From CAKUFA01 sp963618735 (GTDB lineage: Bacteria; Bacillota; Clostridia; Christensenellales; Aristaeellaceae): a DNA stretch of 64,000 nt. Below the pieces are notes generated by a model. It was not told the DNA's origin. It saw nothing but the letters and a program-made list of their open reading frames with translations, and made no database searches. Positions 43,403-50,862 of the stretch are shown in pieces; position 1 is the first letter of the stretch; each line of letters opens with the position of its first letter. The DNA lies in contig CAVEUM010000011.1 in assembly GCA_963618735.1 (NCBI GenBank), positions 7,989 to 71,988 of the forward strand. Reading direction: 5' to 3'. Both the position numbers and the translations under genes were made by a program.

Positions 43403-44347
43403 ATGACAGACCAACGATCTTGCTGCTGGGTGCTGACAGGCCCAACGGCCAGCGGGAAAACCTCCCTTTCCATTCGCATTGCCAAAGCTTATGATTGCGA
43501 AATCATCTGCATGGATTCCATGCAAATTTATCGCGGCATGGATATCGGCACGGCCAAACCAACGGCGGCAGAAATGGAAGGCATCCCGCATCATATGCTG
43601 GATATTGTGGATCCGAGAGATAATTACAGTGTTATGCAATATCGGCAGGCGGCGGAGCAAGCAGCACAGGAAATTCTTGGTAGGGGACACCAGCCGCTTT
43701 TTGTGGGCGGCACAGGACTCTATCTTCGTGCCCTTCGACATCCCATGGCCATGGGAACTGTTGCGGCGGACGATGCGCTTCGTGATGCACTCCAGGTGGA
43801 GGCGGATGCCCCAGGCGGCAGGGAAAAACTGCATGACGAGTTGGCAGCTGTGGATCCCGAAACAGCTGAACGTCTGCCTGTCAATGATGTGCGCCGCGTT
43901 ATTCGCGCACTGGAAGTGTTCAAACTGACAGGCATTCCGTTTTCGAGGCAGGAGCAAACGGAAGAAACGTCGAAATTCCGCTATCGTGTCGCGACGCTGA
44001 CCATGGATCGTGCCATTCTTTACGCAAGGATTGAGCAGCGCGTCGATGAAATGCTGAAGGATGGGCTGATGCAGGAAATTCAGGGCCTTCTGGATACAGG
44101 CGTCCCAGCCGATACCCAGGCAATGAAAGCCATCGGCTATAAGGAGCTGATTCCCGTTCTGCGGGGAGAAGTGCCCCTTGACCAGGCCGTGCCGCTGCTG
44201 AAGCAGAACACACGGCATTACGCAAAGCGTCAGCTAACGTGGATGCGCCGTGAGGAAGACGTCTGCTGGGTAGACAGCTTGCAGGAAGATGCTTATGAGC
44301 GCTTATCAAATTGGTATATGCAAGGAGCAGAAAATCATGACGATTGA
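43403..44347 (+). CDS. miaA: tRNA dimethylallyltransferase MiaA
   Basis: A 314-residue enzyme that isopentenylates adenosine-37 of tRNAs reading codons beginning with U. Walker A GPTASGKTSLS, SMQIYRGMDIGTAKP, FVGGTGLYLRAL and the later YAKRQLTWMR are family marks. Its product is the substrate of MiaB in the same operon. The end overlaps the next gene by 11 bases. Confidence 0.97.
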   Translation: MTDQRSCCWVLTGPTASGKTSLSIRIAKAYDCEIICMDSMQIYRGMDIGTAKPTAAEMEGIPHHMLDIVDPRDNYSVMQYRQAAEQAAQEILGRGHQPLFVGGTGLYLRALRHPMAMGTVAADDALRDALQVEADAPGGREKLHDELAAVDPETAERLPVNDVRRVIRALEVFKLTGIPFSRQEQTEETSKFRYRVATLTMDRAILYARIEQRVDEMLKDGLMQEIQGLLDTGVPADTQAMKAIGYKELIPVLRGEVPLDQAVPLLKQNTRHYAKRQLTWMRREEDVCWVDSLQEDAYERLSNWYMQGAENHDD

Positions 44348-45590
44348 AGAAAGAATCAGCCATGCAGAGGCAGGACTGAAAGATGTTTTCGCAAGAATAG
44401 ACCACATGGAGGAAGTGGGCACCCGACGTGTGCTGGACACTTTCCGTGAGCATCAGATTGCTTATCGCCACTTTGCACCTACAACCGGCTACGGCTATGA
44501 TGATGTGGGACGTGACACCCTGGAAAAGGTCTTTGCGGATCTGTTCGGCAGTGAAGCGGCCATTGTCCGTCCGCAGATTGCCAGCGGCACCCACGCGATT
44601 TCTCTGTGCCTTTTCGGATTGCTTCTCCCCGGGGATCATGTGCTGAGTGCCACAGGTAAGCCCTACGATACGCTGGAGGACATCATTGGCATGGGCGAGG
44701 GGGAGGCACCGGTTGGCTCCCTGAAGGAAATGGGTGTAGTGTACGATCAGGTAGAGCTATCGAAGGAAGGCACCATCGATCTGGAAGCGGTGGAGCGTGC
44801 CCTGACACCGAAGACAACCCTTGTGATTGCTCAGCGCAGCCGCGGTTATGCTTGGCGTCCGTCCTTAATGCCGGAAGCCTTTGAGCCGCTGGCAAAGATG
44901 CTGCATGAGAAGCATCCTGGTGTACGCCTGATGGTGGACAACTGCTATGGCGAATTCGTCTGCGAGAAGGAACCCACCCACTATGGCGCAGATGTGTGCG
45001 TTGGCAGTTTGATTAAGAATCCTGGCGGCGGCCTGGCACCTACCGGCGGCTATGTGGTCGGCAAAAAGGATGCAGTGGAGCGCATTTCTTATCGTCTCAC
45101 CGCGCCGGGCATTGGCCTGGAGGTGGGTTCCTATGCGGGAAGCTATCAGCCCTTCTATCAGGGACTGTTCATGGCTCCTCATACAGTGGCACAGGCGATC
45201 AAGACGGCATGTCTTACCGCCCGCGTGTTTGAGGATCTGGGAATGCTCACCACACCGCCTGCAGCCGAGCCGCGCGCCGATATCATTCAGGCAATTCAGA
45301 TGGAGACTCCTGAACGGCTGATTGCCTTTTGTCAGGGTATTCAGATGGCTTCTCCTGTTGACAGCATGGCCTTGCCGGAGCCCTGGGACATGCCTGGCTA
45401 CCGCGATCAGGTGATTATGGCAGCCGGTACCTTTGTATCCGGCGCATCGGTGGAGTTGAGTGCGGATGCCCCCATGCGCGCACCCTTTACGGCATACATG
45501 CAGGGCGGTCTGACGTACAGCCATGGCCGCATTGCCCTGGCTACGGCACTGGAGCGTATGGTTCAGCAGGGTGCACTGAAGCTGGCGTAA
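44337..45590 (+). CDS. Aluminium resistance / methionine gamma-lyase family PLP protein (YnbB-like)
   Basis: A 417-residue fold-type I PLP enzyme. Seen: FAPTTGYGYDDVGRDTLEKVFADLFG, the conserved RPQIASGTHAI, VDNCYGEF holding the PLP-ring aspartate, and SLIKNPGGGLAPTGGY with the Schiff-base lysine. It belongs to the family annotated as aluminium resistance protein; its relation to methionine gamma-lyase suggests a sulfur amino acid substrate. The start at 44337 follows AAGGAG, overlapping miaA, an arrangement typical of Bacillota. Confidence 0.9.
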   Translation: MTIEERISHAEAGLKDVFARIDHMEEVGTRRVLDTFREHQIAYRHFAPTTGYGYDDVGRDTLEKVFADLFGSEAAIVRPQIASGTHAISLCLFGLLLPGDHVLSATGKPYDTLEDIIGMGEGEAPVGSLKEMGVVYDQVELSKEGTIDLEAVERALTPKTTLVIAQRSRGYAWRPSLMPEAFEPLAKMLHEKHPGVRLMVDNCYGEFVCEKEPTHYGADVCVGSLIKNPGGGLAPTGGYVVGKKDAVERISYRLTAPGIGLEVGSYAGSYQPFYQGLFMAPHTVAQAIKTACLTARVFEDLGMLTTPPAAEPRADIIQAIQMETPERLIAFCQGIQMASPVDSMALPEPWDMPGYRDQVIMAAGTFVSGASVELSADAPMRAPFTAYMQGGLTYSHGRIALATALERMVQQGALKLA

Positions 45591-45599
45591 AGCCTGGAG

Positions 45600-45623
45600 T
45601 TTTTCAAGAATTTTCTTGAAAAA
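45600..45623. terminator. AT-rich perfect hairpin after the nine-gene operon
   Basis: TTTTTCAAGA pairs perfectly with TCTTGAAAAA around four bases. It lacks a clear T tract on the plus strand, so terminator function is uncertain. Confidence 0.35.
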
Positions 45624-45627
45624 ATGC

Positions 45628-45656
45628 TTGCATCACGCCGAAATTTATGATACAAT
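45628..45656 (+). promoter_or_regulatory. Promoter of rplS
   Basis: TTGCAT at 45628-45633 and TACAAT at 45651-45656 with a 17-bp spacer. Confidence 0.75.
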
Positions 45657-45663
45657 AGCCCTT

Positions 45664-45752
45664 GTGACAAACGGGCGGTCCTCTGTCCACTCTTCGTGTG
45701 TGCTTAAAAAGGCACTTATGAGTTGGATACGAACGTCTATGAGGGAAGGAGG
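45664..45752 (+). promoter_or_regulatory. L19-type ribosomal protein leader RNA
   Basis: Nested pairings CCTC (45680-45683) with GAGG (45741-45744), TCCACTC (45686-45692) with GAGTTGGA (45720-45727, one bulge) and GTGC/GCAC (45700-45703 with 45712-45715) form a stacked leader ending at the ribosome binding site. This placement fits the autoregulatory L19 leader described in Bacillota. Confidence 0.55.
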
Positions 45753-45760
45753 CACATTCC

Positions 45761-46111
45761 ATGAGCGAAATTATCCGTTCTATCGAACAGGCGCAGCTCC
45801 GGTCCGATCTGCCCAGCTTCAACGTTGGCGACACCATCCGTGTGTGGGTTAAGGTTGTTGAAGGCAGCCGCGAACGTCTTCAGGCGTTTGAGGGCACTGT
45901 GATTGCTAAGCGCAACGGCGGCATCCGTGAAACCTTCACGGTTCGTCGTGTCAGCTACGGCATTGGCGTTGAGCGTACGTTCCCGATTCATTCTCCCCGT
46001 GTTGACCACATTGAGGTGATTCGTCACGGTAAGGTACGTCGTGCTAAGCTGTACTACCTGCGTAATCTGCAGGGCAAGGCCGCTAAGATCAAGGAAGTTA
46101 AGCGCGTGTAA
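45761..46111 (+). CDS. rplS: 50S ribosomal protein L19
   Basis: A 116-residue protein at the 30S-50S interface. FNVGDTIRVWVKVVEGSRER, RNGGIRETFTVRRVSYGIGVERTFP and KVRRAKLYYLRNLQGKAAKIKE are typical. AAGGAGG precedes the ATG. It is monocistronic, without the trmD and rimM genes that often lie upstream. Confidence 0.98.
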   Translation: MSEIIRSIEQAQLRSDLPSFNVGDTIRVWVKVVEGSRERLQAFEGTVIAKRNGGIRETFTVRRVSYGIGVERTFPIHSPRVDHIEVIRHGKVRRAKLYYLRNLQGKAAKIKEVKRV

Positions 46112-46138
46112 TTCGTGTTTCAATGATCTTAGGCATGC

Positions 46139-46167
46139 AAAAGAGAGGACGTTTGTCCTCTCTTTTT
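46139..46167 (+). terminator. Terminator of rplS
   Basis: AAAAGAGAGGAC (46139-46150) pairs with GTCCTCTCTTTT (46155-46166) and runs into T residues. Confidence 0.92.
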
Positions 46168-46176
46168 CTTTTATCC

Positions 46177-46205
46177 TTGACGAAAATAGGTAAGATATTT
46201 ACAAT
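46177..46205 (+). promoter_or_regulatory. Promoter of the macro-domain gene
   Basis: TTGACG at 46177-46182 and TACAAT at 46200-46205 with a 17-bp spacer. Confidence 0.8.
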
Positions 46206-46263
46206 AATATTGTATGCACTGCTGTTCAATAACTATCCCTTAGTCCGAGGGGGAGGTGTTTTT

Positions 46264-47307
46264 ATGCCATTTCAGATTGTCCGCAATGACATCACAAAGG
46301 TCAGGGCAGATGCAATTGTCAACACGGCAAACCCAAAGCCGATTTGCGGTGCAGGCACTGACCATGCGATTTATGAAGCGGCAGGATATGACGATTTGTT
46401 GGCTGCGCGGCAGGAAATCGGCCCCATGGAACGGGGAACGGTTGCGGTCACGCCTGCGTTTGCACTGAAAGCCAAATATATTATTCATGCCATTGGCCCG
46501 AAATGGATTGACGGCGAATCGGGTGAATTTGACATTCTGACCTCCTGCTATCAGCTTTCCTTAGAGAAGGCGCTGGAGCTTGGGTGCAGTTCCATTGCCT
46601 TTCCGCTGCTTGCTACAGGGGTGTACGGTTTCCCGAAAGATCAGGCACTGCAAATCGCGTTCCGCGTTATCAGCACCTTCCTGATGGAGCACGAAATGAA
46701 GGTCATTCTGGTGGTGTTTGATCAGGAATCCTTCATGCTGTCAGGCAAGATTTTCGATGATGTCGCTTCTCTGATTGATGAGAAGGAAATGCAGGAGAAG
46801 CATGCGCGGGAATATCGGGGCGTCAGGCTGCAATCCAGACGAATGGCAGAAATTCCGGAAGAGGAAGCCTTCGCCGATGATGATGCGTCCGTGGTGTGCT
46901 GCTCGGCACCTATGGATGCGTGCTGTCTGTCAGAAGAATCACTGGATTATCGGCTGAGACACAAAGAAGAAAACTTCCAGCAATGCTTATTCCGCATGAT
47001 TGACGCGCGGGGGCTGAAGGACTCCGAAGTGTACACCAGAGCCAATATGGATCGCAAGCTTTTCTCCAAAATACGCTGCAACCCGGATTATCATCCGAAA
47101 AAGAAGACTGTATTGGCGCTTGCCATTGCTCTGAAGCTGGACATCGAGGAGACTAACGAGCTGCTGAATAAGGCGGAATGGGCACTGTCGTCATCCAACA
47201 ATTCTGATATTATCATTTCCTATTTCATCCAGCAAAAGCATTACAACATCCTTACGGAAATCAATCCCACGCTTTTCAAGTACGGTCTTCCTACCCTGGG
47301 CGATTAA
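46264..47307 (+). CDS. Macro-domain protein fused to an HTH-like C-terminal domain
   Basis: A 347-residue protein. Residues 1-170 form a macro domain that should bind or hydrolyse ADP-ribose: ITKVRADAIVNTANPKP, CGAGTDHAIYEAAG, KYIIHAIGPKW and FPLLATGVYGFPKD match the ligand loops. After an acidic linker with several cysteines, residues about 245-347 (YTRANMDRKLFSKIRCNPDY, KKKTVLALAIALKLDIEETNELL) look like an XRE-type helix-turn-helix domain. Start at 46264 follows GGGGGAGG. It precedes two ADP-ribosylglycohydrolases. A DNA- or RNA-targeted ADP-ribose eraser is one reading. Confidence 0.85.
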   Translation: MPFQIVRNDITKVRADAIVNTANPKPICGAGTDHAIYEAAGYDDLLAARQEIGPMERGTVAVTPAFALKAKYIIHAIGPKWIDGESGEFDILTSCYQLSLEKALELGCSSIAFPLLATGVYGFPKDQALQIAFRVISTFLMEHEMKVILVVFDQESFMLSGKIFDDVASLIDEKEMQEKHAREYRGVRLQSRRMAEIPEEEAFADDDASVVCCSAPMDACCLSEESLDYRLRHKEENFQQCLFRMIDARGLKDSEVYTRANMDRKLFSKIRCNPDYHPKKKTVLALAIALKLDIEETNELLNKAEWALSSSNNSDIIISYFIQQKHYNILTEINPTLFKYGLPTLGD

Positions 47308-47344
47308 ATGTCGCTTTTCATGCGACCACAAAGGCATGCAAAGA

Positions 47345-47353
47345 TGCTATACT
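47345..47353 (+). promoter_or_regulatory. Possible extended -10 promoter for the first ADP-ribosylglycohydrolase
   Basis: TGC-TATACT (47345-47353) is an extended -10 element; no good -35 is visible. It would give the two hydrolases their own start independent of the macro-domain gene. Confidence 0.4.
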
Positions 47354-47385
47354 TAGCACATGTTCAGGAAAGGATGTGTTGCTTC

Positions 47386-48186
47386 ATGTATGGTGCTATT
47401 TTGGGTGATATTGTTGGCTGTCCCTTTGAATTTGATCAGGGTTCTAAGTCGAAGGAATTTCCGCTTTTTGGCCAGACTTCTCATTTTACGGATGATTCTG
47501 TTATGACGATTGCTGTGGCAGAAGCGCTGTTGGATGCTGGAAAAGACGCGGATGCGGATACCATCCGCAAAGGCGTGATTGCCTCTATGCGGAAGTGGGG
47601 GAAACTTTACCCCCATGCAGGATACGGCAGCTCTTTCCGCTGGTGGCTGCATTGCAATGATCCGAAGCCTTACGAGAGCTACGGAAACGGCTCTGCCATG
47701 CGTATTTCTGCTGTGGGCTGGATGTATGACACACTTGAACGTACAAGGCAGGTGGCGGTGGCCTCCACAGATGTGACCCACAATCATCCCGAGGGAATTA
47801 AGGGCGCAGAAGCGACGGCCAGTGTGATTTTCCTTGCACGGACAGGCGCAGGCAAGAAGGATATTCGGGATTATGTCGTTCGCGAATTTGGTTATGATCT
47901 TAGCCGCACCATCGATGAAATTCGCCCCGACTACTATCATCAGGAAAGCTGTCAGAAAACAGTTCCCGAAGCGATAACCGCCTTTTTGGAGGGAACGTCC
48001 TTTGAGGATGTTCTTCGCACGGCAGTTTCCCTCGGTGGGGATTGCGATACGCTCACAGACATTGCGTGTGCTATGGCAGAGGCTTTCTACGGTATTCCTG
48101 AGGATCTTCGCGAGGAAGTTCGCAACCGCATTGAACCTGGTATGCTGGCTGTGGTTGACCGCTTTGATAACTATCTGAAACGCTAA
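47386..48186 (+). CDS. ADP-ribosylglycohydrolase family protein, copy 1
   Basis: A 266-residue ARH/DraG-family hydrolase that removes ADP-ribose from proteins or other acceptors using two magnesium ions. Metal ligands are visible in FTDDSVMT near residue 38 and GGDCDTLTDI near the C-terminus; NGSAMRISAVGW lies between. The ATG at 47386 is chosen because MYGAILGDIVG is the canonical beginning and matches the start of copy 2; the 26-codon longer reading runs over the presumed promoter. It follows the macro gene by 78 bases and precedes its paralogue by 13. Confidence 0.92.
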   Translation: MYGAILGDIVGCPFEFDQGSKSKEFPLFGQTSHFTDDSVMTIAVAEALLDAGKDADADTIRKGVIASMRKWGKLYPHAGYGSSFRWWLHCNDPKPYESYGNGSAMRISAVGWMYDTLERTRQVAVASTDVTHNHPEGIKGAEATASVIFLARTGAGKKDIRDYVVREFGYDLSRTIDEIRPDYYHQESCQKTVPEAITAFLEGTSFEDVLRTAVSLGGDCDTLTDIACAMAEAFYGIPEDLREEVRNRIEPGMLAVVDRFDNYLKR

Positions 48187-48199
48187 AGAGGGGAAAAAG

Positions 48200-49063
48200 A
48201 TGTACGGCGCAATTCTTGGCGATATTGTAGGCAGTCCCTATGAGGGCTACTTCAAAATGAAATCCAAGGAATTTGATTTGTTCATTTACAATTCCCGCTT
48301 CACGGACGACACCATGATGACCATTGCTGTCGCTGACGCTCTGATGGATGCCGGCAAGGATGCATCCCTTGACAAAATCCGTTCGTGCGTGGTATGCGCC
48401 ATGCAGAAGTGGGGACGCTTGTATCCTCGCGTAGGTTATGGCGGACGTTTCCGTCAATGGCTTCGTGCCGAAAATCCAATGCCCTACGGGAGTTTTGGCA
48501 ATGGTTCAGCCATGCGTGTTTCGCCTGTAGGCTGGCTGTATGACACCATCGAAAGAACGCGTGAGGTAGCTGCGGCCACGGCAGAGGTGACCCATAATCA
48601 CCCCGAAGGCATCAAGGGCGCAGAAGCTGCCGCCAGCGTGATCTTCCTGGCGAGGAATCACCGCAGCAAGGATGAAATCAAGGAATATGTCACCAGCGAG
48701 TTTGGCTACGATCTGAATCGCACGGTGGATGAGATTCGTCCCAATTACAATTTTGATGTCACTTGCCAGGGAACCGTGCCTGAAGCCATCATCGCTTTCC
48801 TTGAGGGTACTTCTTTTGAAGATGTTCTGCGCACAGCGGTCTCCCTTGGCGGGGATTGCGACACACTGACAAGCATTGCTACCGCCATGGCAGAAGCTTT
48901 CTACGGCATTCCTGAGAATCTTCGCACGGAGGTTCGCAATCGCATTCAGCCTGATATGCTGGCTGTAGTGGATCGGTTCAATGAAATGCTTGCAAAAGCA
49001 ACCCCTGACCAGCATACGGACATACGTCAACTGTTTAGCAATCTTTTCCATCACAAACTATAA
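48200..49063 (+). CDS. ADP-ribosylglycohydrolase family protein, copy 2
   Basis: A 287-residue paralogue of the preceding gene, with the same motifs (MYGAILGDIVG, FTDDTMMTIAV, NGSAMRVSPVGW, GGDCDTLTSI) and well over half identical residues by eye. It differs in the residues after the first strand (SPYEGYFKMKSKEF) and has a C-terminal extension of about 22 residues (KATPDQHTDIRQLFSNLF). The pair looks like a tandem duplication that has diverged, perhaps in acceptor specificity. Confidence 0.93.
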   Translation: MYGAILGDIVGSPYEGYFKMKSKEFDLFIYNSRFTDDTMMTIAVADALMDAGKDASLDKIRSCVVCAMQKWGRLYPRVGYGGRFRQWLRAENPMPYGSFGNGSAMRVSPVGWLYDTIERTREVAAATAEVTHNHPEGIKGAEAAASVIFLARNHRSKDEIKEYVTSEFGYDLNRTVDEIRPNYNFDVTCQGTVPEAIIAFLEGTSFEDVLRTAVSLGGDCDTLTSIATAMAEAFYGIPENLRTEVRNRIQPDMLAVVDRFNEMLAKATPDQHTDIRQLFSNLFHHKL

Positions 49064-49176
49064 CATGAACGAATTAAGTGACAGACAAACCAATCGATTT
49101 TGCATCAAAGGCGATAGCCGGAACAAAAGACTTACTGGATTTTTGCAAGAAGCATAGTGCGCAAATTAGAAAACAA

Positions 49177-49204
49177 TTGACAAATGGAAGGAATGTGATA
49201 GAAT
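49177..49204 (+). promoter_or_regulatory. Promoter of the PII-like/antiporter operon
   Basis: TTGACA at 49177-49182 and TAGAAT at 49199-49204 are 16 bp apart, with an extended TGA before the -10. The AT-rich gap 49064-49249 otherwise holds no credible gene. Confidence 0.8.
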
Positions 49205-49249
49205 ATCCTGATGGCAGGGTAGACCGTGCCGTAAAAAGGAGGTTATCAT

Positions 49250-49597
49250 ATGCAATTTTTCGTGCTTGTGCTCAACCGCGAAGAGTGCCTGGAGCCTATT
49301 CTGGAAGGTATGCTTGAAGCAGGTTTCAGCGGCGCTACCATCCTGAACAGCACGGGTATGATGCGTGTGCTGGATAGTGATGACAACGTTGATCAGCCCA
49401 TGCTTGGCTTGCTGCGTCATTTCTACAGCCCTGAGCGTAAGACATCCAAGACCCTCTTTACGCTCATCGAAGACGATAAGTGTGCTGAAGTCATGAAGAT
49501 CATCAATGAGAAGACTGGCGGTCTGGATCAGCCTGACACGGGCATCGCCTTCTCTGTGCCTGTATCTTTTGTGGAAGGTGTGCGTAAAAAAGCATGA
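49250..49597 (+). CDS. PII-like small regulatory protein
   Basis: A 115-residue protein with an alternating beta-alpha-beta pattern (MQFFVLVLNREECLEPILEGMLEAGFSGATIL; KTLFTLIEDDKCAEVMKIINEKTG) fitting the ferredoxin-like fold of PII-type proteins. It lacks the classical uridylylation loop Tyr of GlnB. The gene has AAAAGGAGG before its ATG and overlaps the next gene by ATGA, implying a stoichiometric link to the antiporter. It probably senses a nucleotide and controls the transporter, but no ligand is provable. Confidence 0.65.
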   Translation: MQFFVLVLNREECLEPILEGMLEAGFSGATILNSTGMMRVLDSDDNVDQPMLGLLRHFYSPERKTSKTLFTLIEDDKCAEVMKIINEKTGGLDQPDTGIAFSVPVSFVEGVRKKA

Positions 49598-50796
49598 ATG
49601 TTCTGTTTGCGTTGGCTATCGCTTTTGCAATGGGTTTGTTCTTCAGTCGTCTGATTCGCTATATCCATTTGCCTAACGTAACTGCTTACCTGCTTGCCGG
49701 TCTGATGGTTGGCCCGTATGTTCTCAATGTGCTGACCACCGAGATGAACAGTCAATTGTCCATCATCTCCGATGTGGCGCTGGGTTTCATCGCGTACTCC
49801 ATCGGCGGTGAATTCAAGCTTTCCTACCTGAAGGAGATTGGCATCAAGCCAATCATCATCACGATTTTTGAAGGCTGCACCGCATCTCTGCTGGTGTTCC
49901 TGGTGCTGTTCCTGTTAGGTCAGCCGTTGCCCCTGTGCCTGGCACTGGGTGCTATTGCCGCCGCTACTGCACCTGCCGCAACGCTGATGGTCATCCGTCA
50001 ATATAAGGCAAACGGCCCTGTTTCGAAAATGCTGCTGCCTGTGGTGGCCATGGACGATGCGCTTGGTCTGATCCTGTATGCCGTGATGGTCGCACTTGCC
50101 CGCACCATTGAGCGCGGCGAAGTGTTGACCGTGATGACCCTGGTCGTCAAGCCTCTGATTGAGATCATTGGATCTCTGGCACTGGGCACCGTGCTGGGTC
50201 TGATTCTGACGTATGTGCTTCGGTTCTTCCACTCTCGCGGCAATAAGCTGTCGCTGACCATCATGATGGTCTTTGCAGCTGTTGGCCTGAGCAGCATGTG
50301 GGATTTGAGCTCTCTGCTGGTGTGCATGATGGTGGGCGCCACCATGGTGAACCTGTGCAAGCAGAGTGATACGATGCTGGAGCAGTGCGACCGCTTCACG
50401 CCGCCGCTGTTCCTGCTGTTCTTCGTGCTCAGCGGCGCAAGCCTTGATTTGGCTGTGCTTCCTACCGTGGGTATCGTTGGCATTGCTTATGTGCTGTCCC
50501 GTGCAGTTGGTAAAGCACTTGGCGCAACCATCGGTTCCAAGATTGAAAAGTGTGAGCCGAACATTGTGAAGTATCTGGGCTTCACGCTGATTCCTCAGGC
50601 TGGTGTGGCCATTGGTATGGCACGTATGTGTCAGACGTCGCTGCCTGAGTATGGTACAATCATCAATGCTGTGGTGCTGGCAGGCACGTTGATTTACGAA
50701 CTGACTGGCCCTGTCATTACCAAGATTGCCCTGACAAAGGCTGGAGAAATCAAGCCGGATGTCAAGAAGGTTGCGAAATCCGCAACGAAGGCCTGA
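49594..50796 (+). CDS. CPA2-type cation/proton antiporter (KefB/NapA-like)
   Basis: A 400-residue membrane protein with about twelve or thirteen helices. Family features: FFSRLIRYIHLPNVTAYLLAGLMVGP near the N-terminus, GAIAAATAPAATLMVI and DDALGLILYAVMVALA, the last carrying the likely ion-binding aspartates, and a second-half LRFFHSRGNKLSLTIMM. There is no TrkA-N domain; the adjacent PII-like protein may take over regulation. It would exchange Na+ or K+ for protons. Confidence 0.9.
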   Translation: MNVLFALAIAFAMGLFFSRLIRYIHLPNVTAYLLAGLMVGPYVLNVLTTEMNSQLSIISDVALGFIAYSIGGEFKLSYLKEIGIKPIIITIFEGCTASLLVFLVLFLLGQPLPLCLALGAIAAATAPAATLMVIRQYKANGPVSKMLLPVVAMDDALGLILYAVMVALARTIERGEVLTVMTLVVKPLIEIIGSLALGTVLGLILTYVLRFFHSRGNKLSLTIMMVFAAVGLSSMWDLSSLLVCMMVGATMVNLCKQSDTMLEQCDRFTPPLFLLFFVLSGASLDLAVLPTVGIVGIAYVLSRAVGKALGATIGSKIEKCEPNIVKYLGFTLIPQAGVAIGMARMCQTSLPEYGTIINAVVLAGTLIYELTGPVITKIALTKAGEIKPDVKKVAKSATKA

Positions 50797-50806
50797 TTGA
50801 TTAGAT

Positions 50807-50852
50807 AAAAAAAGGTGTCACGATCATTTGAATTGGTCGTGGCACCTTTTTT
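50807..50852. terminator. Bidirectional terminator between antiporter and FGGY kinase genes
   Basis: A stem of about 16 bp (50808-50824 with 50837-50852) is flanked by A and T runs on both sides and closes both convergent units. Confidence 0.92.
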
Positions 50853-50862
50853 CTATGGAGCT

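Noticed and set aside
45600..45623. Strong terminator after the nine-gene operon
   Set aside because: The perfect hairpin is AT-rich and lacks a following T tract, so it is listed only as a low-confidence feature.
49078..49317. 79-codon frame with a GTG start between the second glycohydrolase and the PII-like gene
   Set aside because: It spans the PII-like promoter, overlaps that gene out of frame and ends in shadow-like sequence. No ribosome binding site or family resemblance was seen.
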